This document shows positions 17,964-24,865 of a stretch of DNA of 64,000 nucleotides, in pieces. Source of the DNA: CBDCUC01 sp965222485 (GTDB taxonomy: Bacteria > Pseudomonadota > Alphaproteobacteria > Rhizobiales > Hyphomicrobiaceae); contig CBDCUC010000039.1 in the NCBI GenBank assembly GCA_965222485.1, forward strand, positions 992,001 to 1,056,000, in the 5' to 3' direction. The notes beneath the pieces were generated by a model. The model saw nothing but the letters and a program-made list of their open reading frames with translations, did no database searches and was not told the origin of the DNA. The translations under genes were made by a program, and so were the position numbers. How positions within the stretch are numbered: the first letter of the stretch is position 1; every line of letters starts with the position of its first letter.

Positions 17964-19340
17964 ATGAAAGTCATCATCTGCGGTGCCGGCCAGGTTGGCA
18001 CGGGCATCGCCGAGCGTCTGTCCCTTGAAGGCAACGATGTGTCGATCATTGACGCCAGTGCCGAATTGGTGCGGCGCGCCAATGAGGTCCTGGAAGTGCG
18101 TGCAATCGAGGGCAACGCGGCCCACCCCGATGTGCTGTTGGACGCCGGTGCTGATGAAGCGGACATGCTGATAGCTGTTACACTGCACGACGAAGTCAAC
18201 ATGGTGGCCTGCCAGGTGGCTCAGACCCTGTTCGACATCCCCACCAAAATCGCCCGTGTGCGCTCTCAGAGCTACTTGAACCCGCGTTGGTCGAAGTTGT
18301 TCTCACGAGAGAGCATGGCGATTGACTACATCATCTCGCCGGAAATCGCGGTGGGAGACATGGTGCTGCGACGCCTGCAATTACCCGGCGCCTTCGATAC
18401 CGTCTCGTTCGCTGAGGGCAAAATAACCACGCTGGGCATTTTGTGCGAAGCGGACTGTCCGGTCCTCGATACACCTCTAGCGCAGCTGTCCGACCTTTTT
18501 CCTGACCTTCCCGCTGCCGTCGTCGCGATCGTGCGCGCAGGCGAAATCATTATTCCCCATGGAAATGAGGAACTGCATGAGGGTGATGGCGCATATGTCA
18601 TTACGCCGACCGATCAAGTGGCGCGCACGATGCACATCTTCGGTCACGAAGAGCGCCCGGCGCGCCGTATCGTTGTCGCAGGCGGTGGAAACATTGGCCT
18701 GTACCTTGCACGCCAGATCGAGCAGTCGGAACCCAATGTCCGGGCCAAGATTGTCGAGATATCGCATGAACGCGCCGTTGAAATCGCCGAACACCTGACA
18801 CGCACCATCGTCCTGCATGGCTCTGCACTCTCCGAAGAGGTCTTGCGCGAGGCCGACATTGCAAATGCCGATACGATGGTGGCCATCACCAACGACGACC
18901 AGGTCAATCTCCTCACTTCGGCTCTGGCCAAACAGCTCGGCTGCAAGAGCAGCCTGTGCTTGATAAACTCCAATAACTATGCCGGCCTCATTCGCTCATT
19001 TGGCATAGATGCAGAAGTCAATCCGCGTGCAATCACCGTAAGCCACATCTTGCAGCACGTCCGCCGTGGCAGAATTCGCGGCGTGCACTCGATCCATCAC
19101 GGCATGGGGGAACTTCTGGAGACTGAAGTTCTCGAAACGGCTGCTGTACTCTCCAAACCGCTTCGGGAAATCAAACTCGGCGATGGCATCCGCTTTGGCG
19201 CAATCTTGCGTGATGACAAAATTCTGATGCCCAATGGCAGCCTGGAGCTGGAGGTCAAGGATCGCGTCGTATTGTTTGCGCGCGCCGATTTCGTGCGCGA
19301 TGTTGAGCATATGTTCCGCGTAAGCCCCGACTATTTCTAA
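17964..19340 (+). CDS. trkA: Trk potassium uptake regulatory protein TrkA
   Basis: Cytoplasmic NAD-binding gating subunit of Trk-type potassium transporters, 458 residues. It consists of two RCK repeats, each a Rossmann domain followed by a TrkA-C domain. The first begins MKVIICGAGQVGTGIAE with the acidic ribose contact in VSIIDASAE. The second begins RRIVVAGGGNIGLYLAR. ATG 17964 is preceded by GAGG; an in-frame GTG lies three codons upstream. The position after ntrX and before dat and hfq is the conserved alphaproteobacterial order. No trkH/G membrane subunit lies in this window. Confidence 0.95.
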   Translation: MKVIICGAGQVGTGIAERLSLEGNDVSIIDASAELVRRANEVLEVRAIEGNAAHPDVLLDAGADEADMLIAVTLHDEVNMVACQVAQTLFDIPTKIARVRSQSYLNPRWSKLFSRESMAIDYIISPEIAVGDMVLRRLQLPGAFDTVSFAEGKITTLGILCEADCPVLDTPLAQLSDLFPDLPAAVVAIVRAGEIIIPHGNEELHEGDGAYVITPTDQVARTMHIFGHEERPARRIVVAGGGNIGLYLARQIEQSEPNVRAKIVEISHERAVEIAEHLTRTIVLHGSALSEEVLREADIANADTMVAITNDDQVNLLTSALAKQLGCKSSLCLINSNNYAGLIRSFGIDAEVNPRAITVSHILQHVRRGRIRGVHSIHHGMGELLETEVLETAAVLSKPLREIKLGDGIRFGAILRDDKILMPNGSLELEVKDRVVLFARADFVRDVEHMFRVSPDYF

Positions 19341-19464
19341 GTGTCTGTTGCCCGAAGCCGGAACTGGCCGGGTACTTTGCGCGTTCCCTTGCGATTGCCT
19401 GAATAGCTTAAGCGAACCCAAGAGAACGAAGGCGCGGTAGGCGTAATGCAGAGGATTAAAAAAG

Positions 19465-20328
19465 ATGACACGTGTCGTCTATGTCAACGGAAGCTATCAA
19501 CCCTACGCCAACGCCGCCGTACATATCGAGGACAGGAGCGTCCAATTCGCTGACTCCGTCTACGAGGTGATTGAAGTTTACGACGGATGTCTCATCGACG
19601 AGACACCGCACCTCGAACGCCTTCAACGCTCACTGCGTGAACTATCAATTCCGATGCCGATGGCGCCACGAGTCTTCCAGCATATCCTTCGCCAATCCAT
19701 CAAGCGCAACCGCATCAAATATGGTATCGTTTACCTGCAGATTTCGCGCGGTCAGGGACGACGGAACTTCACTGGCGCGGGTCAGCGCCTTGAACCGACG
19801 CTCATATGCTTTGCGCGTCGCCACGATCTTAGTGAAATTGAAAAGCGAGCCCTGGACGGAATACACGTCATAACTACCAAAGACATCCGCTGGCAGCGCT
19901 GCGACATCAAAACGACTATGCTGCTACCCGCCTGCCTTGCAAAACTTGAGGCAGAATCGAGTAATGCGCAGGAGGCTTGGCTAATCGACGACAAAGGATT
20001 GATCACTGAAGGCGCTTCCAGCAATGCATGGATTGTCGATCAGAACGGCCAACTGGTGACACGCTCTACGAATAGTCGGCAAATACTGGCGGGAATTACA
20101 CGAATGACAACGTTTAGGGCCGCCTCAGGCGAGGAGTTGGCCGTTTCGGAACGGGCATTCTCGCGTGAGGATGCACTTAATGCCCGAGAAGCCTTCATAA
20201 CCTCCGCCAGTGGGCGGATCATCCCCGTCGTAGCCATTGACGGGCAACCAATAGGCGATGGCCGGCCGGGCCCCGTGACACGTCATCTAAGGCGAGCATT
20301 TCTCACGGCAGCCCGTTTAACCCAATAA
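19465..20328 (+). CDS. dat: D-amino acid aminotransferase (class IV PLP)
   Basis: 287-residue fold-type IV PLP enzyme. The most likely role is D-alanine transaminase, supplying D-glutamate or using D-amino acids. Key stretches: the N-terminal VYVNGSYQPYANAAVHIEDRS; the catalytic lysine in WQRCDIKTTMLLP; the PLP-phosphate and carboxylate loop LITEGASSNAWIV; and SRQILAGITR. Branched-chain aminotransferases and aminodeoxychorismate lyases share the fold, so substrate preference is inferred from the D-aminotransferase-like N-terminal loop and from the conserved position between trkA and hfq. GAGG lies ten bases before the ATG. Confidence 0.85.
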   Translation: MTRVVYVNGSYQPYANAAVHIEDRSVQFADSVYEVIEVYDGCLIDETPHLERLQRSLRELSIPMPMAPRVFQHILRQSIKRNRIKYGIVYLQISRGQGRRNFTGAGQRLEPTLICFARRHDLSEIEKRALDGIHVITTKDIRWQRCDIKTTMLLPACLAKLEAESSNAQEAWLIDDKGLITEGASSNAWIVDQNGQLVTRSTNSRQILAGITRMTTFRAASGEELAVSERAFSREDALNAREAFITSASGRIIPVVAIDGQPIGDGRPGPVTRHLRRAFLTAARLTQ

Positions 20329-20534
20329 GGAAGCCCCGAAATGTGGCCATCATCCCGCCCTATCAACGCATCGCCGGGATACTAAAATCACAAACTTATT
20401 CATTCGGGCAATATCCATGCCCCCTATATTGGACGTAGGTAACCTGGATTGAATGATCGTTCCCCCGTATCCTAGTCCGACGGGCCGCCCACAGAAACAA
20501 GCGGTGGCAACTACAAAAAAACGGAAATAAACAA

Positions 20535-20789
20535 ATGGCAGCAGAACGCGCGCAGAGCCTTCAAGACACATTCCTCAACCACGTCCGAAAGCAGAAGACG
20601 CCGCTAACGATTTTTTTGATCAACGGCGTCAAGCTCCAGGGCATTGTCACCTGGTTCGACAATTTTTGTGTTCTGCTTCGTCGCGACGGACACTCGCAAC
20701 TGGTTTATAAGCATGCCATCTCTACGATCATGCCGGGTCAGCCCGTGCACCTGATGGACAATGAACCGACAGACGGTCAATCGGAGTAA
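20535..20789 (+). CDS. hfq: RNA chaperone Hfq
   Basis: 84-residue Sm-like hexameric RNA chaperone. The Sm1 motif is FLINGVKLQGIVTWFDNFCVLL and Sm2 is the diagnostic YKHAIST with the preceding QLV. The N-terminal QDTFLNHVRKQKTPL contributes the proximal-face RNA contacts. It lies upstream of hflX, as in most proteobacteria. The ribosome-binding site is weak (GGAA nine bases before ATG). The stop at 20787-20789 is only eight bases before the presumed hflX start, suggesting coupled translation. Confidence 0.97.
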   Translation: MAAERAQSLQDTFLNHVRKQKTPLTIFLINGVKLQGIVTWFDNFCVLLRRDGHSQLVYKHAISTIMPGQPVHLMDNEPTDGQSE

Positions 20790-20797
20790 GACAGGAC

Positions 20798-22204
20798 ATC
20801 GACCGCAAAGTTCGAAAAACGGTTAGTGCGACCATTGACGAGCGTGTAGATCACGTCACGCTCAAGCCGGAGGCGAGCAAACTCGATCGCTCGCTCGTAC
20901 TCCTTCCCCTGTTGCGCGAACCTGCATCAGAACAGACCCAGGCGCCAGGGCCAGGCCGGAACACAGGCCATTCTCCAGAAAGCAGATTGGCTGAAGCAAC
21001 CGGTCTCGCCGAGGCGATTGACCTTGAAATTGCCGACGCCCGCATCATCCCGGTATCAGGATTTCGGCCTGCCACGCTCTTTGGCTCAGGCAAAGTCGTC
21101 GAACTTGGTGATCTAATTTCCGACCTGCGAGTCAATCTCGTTGTCATTGATCATGTTGTCAGTCCAATCCAGCAACGCAATCTGGAAAAGGCATGGAATG
21201 CAAAGGTCCTCGACCGCACCGGCCTGATATTGGAAATATTCGGCGAACGTGCGCGAACGCGGGAAGGTCGTTTGCAGGTTGAGCTAGCGCATTTGTCCTA
21301 CCAAAAAAGCCGTCTGGTTCGCGCATGGACGCACCTTGAACGTCAACGCGGCGGCGCAGGTTTTCTCGGTGGCCCCGGCGAAGCCCAGATCGAACTTGAC
21401 CGGCGCATGATCCAAACGCGCATCAATGCCATTAAGCGTGAGTTGAAGGATGTCGTTCGCACGCGCGAGCTGCATCGTGCGAGCCGCCGCAAAGTCCCTT
21501 ATCCGGTTGTGGCTGTCGTGGGTTATACCAATGCCGGAAAATCAACGCTCTTCAATCGCCTTACAGGATCTGCGGTGCTCGCCAAGGACCAGGTCTTCGC
21601 AACCCTGGATCCCACAATGCGGGAAGTCCTCCTAGCAGCCGGCCGGCGCATTATCCTGTCAGACACCGTTGGCTTTATCTCAGACCTTCCAACGATGCTG
21701 GTCGCAGCCTTTCGCGCGACTCTGGAAGAAGTCGTCGAAGCCGACCTCATATTGCATGTTCGCGACATCGCTAGGGACGATAGTGACGCGCAGTCGCGCG
21801 ATGTGGAAAATGTGCTGACGAGCCTGGGCATCGATGTTGCCGGCCATGACAGTCCCATTTTGGAGGTTTGGAACAAGATCGATCTTCTGGCGGAAGAGGA
21901 GCGCAATGCGCTTCTAGCGGCCGCAGGACGGCGCGAGCAGCCTGCCATCGTCGTCTCGGCGATGACAGGGGAGGGGATGGACGACCTTCTTGCCGCCGTG
22001 GACGCGCGTCTTGGCGCCGGCGACAAGATCGAAGAGCTCGTTGTTCCCCCGCATGACGGTGCACTTGTCCACTGGCTACATGAAAACACAGAAGTCTTGA
22101 ACCGTGAGACGCTGGAGGACGGCACCGTCCGCATCACAGCAAGGGTTGCCGCGGAAAAATCAGGTAGGCTCTCCGCCATGCTGAAACAGCGGCGCGACAA
22201 CTAA
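20798..22204 (+). CDS. hflX: GTPase HflX, apparently without a standard start codon
   Basis: Ribosome-splitting/associated GTPase HflX. It has an N-terminal glycine-rich domain (FRPATLFGSGKVVELGDLI), a coiled region with GGAGFLGGPGEAQIELDRR, and the G domain with P-loop VGYTNAGKSTLFNRL and DTVGFISDLP. The first in-frame ATG/GTG/TTG is TTG 20912. The frame stays open upstream to 20765, and its codons just before the TTG spell LDRSLVLLPLL, which matches the family's first beta strand. The true start must therefore lie upstream. ATC 20798 (GGAG 11 bases before, eight bases after the hfq stop) or ATT 20834 are the only near-cognate candidates I find. Its stop overlaps that of convergent mazG. Confidence 0.9.
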   Translation: MDRKVRKTVSATIDERVDHVTLKPEASKLDRSLVLLPLLREPASEQTQAPGPGRNTGHSPESRLAEATGLAEAIDLEIADARIIPVSGFRPATLFGSGKVVELGDLISDLRVNLVVIDHVVSPIQQRNLEKAWNAKVLDRTGLILEIFGERARTREGRLQVELAHLSYQKSRLVRAWTHLERQRGGAGFLGGPGEAQIELDRRMIQTRINAIKRELKDVVRTRELHRASRRKVPYPVVAVVGYTNAGKSTLFNRLTGSAVLAKDQVFATLDPTMREVLLAAGRRIILSDTVGFISDLPTMLVAAFRATLEEVVEADLILHVRDIARDDSDAQSRDVENVLTSLGIDVAGHDSPILEVWNKIDLLAEEERNALLAAAGRREQPAIVVSAMTGEGMDDLLAAVDARLGAGDKIEELVVPPHDGALVHWLHENTEVLNRETLEDGTVRITARVAAEKSGRLSAMLKQRRDN

Positions 22205-23127
22205 GTCTTTTGCTCTAGTTTGGCCTCGTCCCAAAGCGCATCCATTTCTTCCAAAGTCGATTGATCGGGCGTCTTACCACGCGCCGCCAGCGTTCGTTCA
22301 ATGTAAGCAAAACGCCGGATGAATTTCTCGTTGGCCTTACCCAACGCCACTTCCGGTTTGAGGCTTAAGTGACGTGCAACGTTCGCAACAACAAACAACA
22401 AGTCGCCGAACTCCTCCTCAATCGCATCAGCGTCGGCGTCCGCTACGGCATGTTCAAGTTCGCCGAGCTCTTCCTTCATCTTCTCAAAAACCGGAATAAG
22501 TGTCGGCCAGTCAAAACCGACCTTGGCTGCTTTGTTCTGCAACTTGACCGCACGGGTCAGCGCCGGCAGTCCAACGGGAACATCGCGAAGCGTCGGTGAG
22601 TCATGTGCAGTGTTGTCAGCTGGCGTGCCAGCCACTCGTTCGTGTGCTGCAAGCTTTGCCGCTTTCTCTTGCGCCTTGATACGATCCCAGTTGCCTTTGA
22701 CCACGCCGGCGGCTCGTTCCTCAGCGTTGCCGAAAACATGCGGATGGCGGCGCACCATCTTCTTCACGATAGCGTCGGCCACATCGCCGAAGTCGAAGGT
22801 GTTCTGCTCATCGGCCATCTGCGCGTGATAAACGACCTGCAAAAGTAGGTCACCAAGCTCATCGCGCAAACCAATGAGATCACCACGCACGATCGCGTCC
22901 GCCACCTCATACGCCTCCTCAATCGTGTAGGGCGCAATGGTAGAAAAGTCCTGCTCGATATCCCACGGACAGCCGGTGTCACGATCGCGTAAGGCCGCCA
23001 TCACCTCCAGCAGGTCTTCCAGCGTGTTGGGCCGGTCCTCAATGAGGTGCGGATAAAGATAATCGCGTTTCCCTTCCGCCACAGACTGAGGCTCCTGAGC
23101 CCGGGTTCGCGCCTTGTCATTGTCCAA
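22201..23127 (-). CDS. mazG: Nucleoside triphosphate pyrophosphohydrolase MazG
   Basis: House-cleaning NTP pyrophosphohydrolase of 308 residues with two MazG repeats. The first repeat has LLEVMAALRDRDTGCPWD and the metal-binding EEAYEVADAI followed by ELGDLLLQVVYHAQ. The second has KVGFDWP and EELGELEHAV followed by EFGDLLFVVANVAR. Both repeats keep the ExxE and ExxD acidic residues. The start is TTG 23127 with GGAG eight bases upstream; no ATG or GTG occurs in frame nearby. Its TAG stop shares three bases with the convergent hflX stop, so there is no room for a terminator between them. Confidence 0.95.
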   Translation of the reverse strand: MDNDKARTRAQEPQSVAEGKRDYLYPHLIEDRPNTLEDLLEVMAALRDRDTGCPWDIEQDFSTIAPYTIEEAYEVADAIVRGDLIGLRDELGDLLLQVVYHAQMADEQNTFDFGDVADAIVKKMVRRHPHVFGNAEERAAGVVKGNWDRIKAQEKAAKLAAHERVAGTPADNTAHDSPTLRDVPVGLPALTRAVKLQNKAAKVGFDWPTLIPVFEKMKEELGELEHAVADADADAIEEEFGDLLFVVANVARHLSLKPEVALGKANEKFIRRFAYIERTLAARGKTPDQSTLEEMDALWDEAKLEQKT

Positions 23128-23188
23128 AACCTCTACTCCAAGTTAGTGTGCTGAATGACCGGGGCACGCATTGGGATGGAATCTGTTC

Positions 23189-23920
23189 ATGCGCATCATC
23201 GTCAACGCTTTTATTATGGCTGCCGAACTCGCGAGCATCGCCGCCGTTGCCTGGCTCGGGTACCATTTTCCGATACCGTTCGCCATCCTCACGGTGCTCG
23301 TGAGCTTAGGCCTGGGGATATGGCTTGAATTTGCCCGGCTGGCACATGAATACCCGTTCTATTTCGACCGTTCCATATCCGGCCACACGCTCATCTTACG
23401 CGCTGTCGCCGGCCTGGACACGCTGGTCAAGGCCTTGCTCGCCGGCGTCATGGCGCTTCTCACATTTTCCGGAACGGATACCGATCGCCTTTACTGGATT
23501 GCCATCATCTTCGCCGTCGTCACTTTCGCCGGCTCCAGTCTGTTGCGCCGTCTGTCCATTTCATTCAAGGCGCGGCCCTCGCGCTGGGGCTACTTCCGCC
23601 TCGCAGCCCCGCTCGGCCTTTTATTCTCTCTCGCTGTTTCGTTCCTGCCGCGCGTGTCCTTCGCTGACATCGGTTTCAAAGTTCTGTTTGATTTACCCGA
23701 ACGGCCGAGCATCGCTCAGGCGAGCGAAATCCTGTTCATATTGAAACAGAAGTTCGACGAACTGATCCAGACCGTGCTTGCCGGATTCATGAATGTGGAG
23801 GCAGCCCAGATCTTAGGCGCGCTTGTCAGCGTCAATGTTCTGTCTGGCTTCGTGATCGCACTTTACGCGGTCCTCATCGCAGAAGCCGTTCGCTTTGCAG
23901 AAGGCGGCTGGCGGAAGTGA
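23189..23920 (+). CDS. Unrecognised multi-pass membrane protein
   Basis: About 243 residues with roughly five to six transmembrane segments. The first two are IIVNAFIMAAELASIAAVAW and FAILTVLVSLGLGIWL. One further pair surrounds the LYWIAIIFAVVTFAGSSLL helix, then LAAPLGLLFSLAVSFLP, and a last one ends in SGFVIALYAVLIAEAV. I do not recognise the family. A putative amphipathic segment (ILFILKQKFDELIQTVLAGF) precedes the last helix. ATG 23189 has a weak TGGA site; TTG 23171 is in frame. It is divergent from mazG and 53 bp upstream of the first FGE-like gene on the same strand, so it may be co-transcribed with the TIR/FGE island. Confidence 0.7.
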   Translation: MRIIVNAFIMAAELASIAAVAWLGYHFPIPFAILTVLVSLGLGIWLEFARLAHEYPFYFDRSISGHTLILRAVAGLDTLVKALLAGVMALLTFSGTDTDRLYWIAIIFAVVTFAGSSLLRRLSISFKARPSRWGYFRLAAPLGLLFSLAVSFLPRVSFADIGFKVLFDLPERPSIAQASEILFILKQKFDELIQTVLAGFMNVEAAQILGALVSVNVLSGFVIALYAVLIAEAVRFAEGGWRK

Positions 23921-23973
23921 TGCACCTCGACCCAACCCAAAACACTCATGACGTGAAGAGACCCTAGAGGCAC

Positions 23974-24807
23974 ATGACACACATTACGCGCATCGCCATC
24001 GCCGCAGCCAGCCTTGCAAGTTTGATTACCATCGCCATCGCCGGCTCCTACAACCCGGGCGACGTGTTCCGTGACTGCCCGGACTGCCCTGAAATGGTTG
24101 TGATCGCCGCAGGCAAATTCACGATGGGCTCACCGGAAGGCAAGGGTGATAAGGACGAACACCCGCAACACGACGTCACCATCGACAAGCCATTCGCGGT
24201 CGGCAAATTCGAAGTGACGTGGGATGAATGGCAAGCCTGCGTCGCCGATAAAGCCTGCAACACCGACGTGCAGGAAGACGCGGGCGGCGACAACGGTTGG
24301 GGCAGGGGGAGACGCCCCGTCATTGAGATCAACTGGCACGATGCCACCGCCTACGCTGCATGGCTCACAAAGAAAACCGGCAAGACTTACCGCCTGCTCA
24401 CAGAAGCCGAATGGGAGTACGTGGCGCGTGCAGGCGCGGCCACGACCTATTCATGGGGTGACGACATCGGCAAAGGCAACGCCAGTTGCGCTGGCTGTGG
24501 CAGTGAATGGGACGACAAGCAGACCGCACCCGTCGGCTCCTTCAAGGCGAACCAGTGGGGCGTTCACGACATGCACGGCAATGTGTGGGAATGGACGCAG
24601 GACTGTTATCAAAAGAGCTATGACGGCGCACCCGTAGACGGCTCGGCTGTCTCGGCACCAGACTGCAACAAGCGCATCGTGCGCGGTGGTGCCTGGTACG
24701 TCGGCACGCGCCACCTGCGTGCCGCCAACCGAAGCTGGATCGATCCTGAAGGACGCAATCATATTGTCGGGTTTCGCGTTGCCAGATCGCTGCAAACATC
24801 GGAGTGA
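23974..24807 (+). CDS. Secreted FGE-like (SUMF1-fold) protein, first paralogue
   Basis: 277 residues: Sec signal (to about residue 23, IAIAG) followed by one formylglycine-generating-enzyme-like domain. Fold markers: CPEMVVIAAGKFTMGSPEG, FEVTWDEWQAC, LTEAEWEYVARAG, GVHDMHGNVWEWTQDCY, RIVRGGAWYVG and IVGFRVARS. The two active-site cysteines of true formylglycine-generating enzymes, expected just after RGG, are absent (the stretch reads AWYVGTRHLR). It is therefore unlikely to mature sulfatases, and no sulfatase gene is nearby. Three cysteine pairs shared with its two neighbours (C35/C38, the WQAC-AC pair, the DCY-DC pair) suggest periplasmic disulfides. It lies 58 bp upstream of the TIR fusion gene. 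A binding or structural role is inferred. Confidence 0.85.
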   Translation: MTHITRIAIAAASLASLITIAIAGSYNPGDVFRDCPDCPEMVVIAAGKFTMGSPEGKGDKDEHPQHDVTIDKPFAVGKFEVTWDEWQACVADKACNTDVQEDAGGDNGWGRGRRPVIEINWHDATAYAAWLTKKTGKTYRLLTEAEWEYVARAGAATTYSWGDDIGKGNASCAGCGSEWDDKQTAPVGSFKANQWGVHDMHGNVWEWTQDCYQKSYDGAPVDGSAVSAPDCNKRIVRGGAWYVGTRHLRAANRSWIDPEGRNHIVGFRVARSLQTSE

Positions 24808-24865
24808 AACACCATTGCCGTTTGCCGCAGATCAATATTCATCGGCCGCGCAGTAGAGTAGGGAC

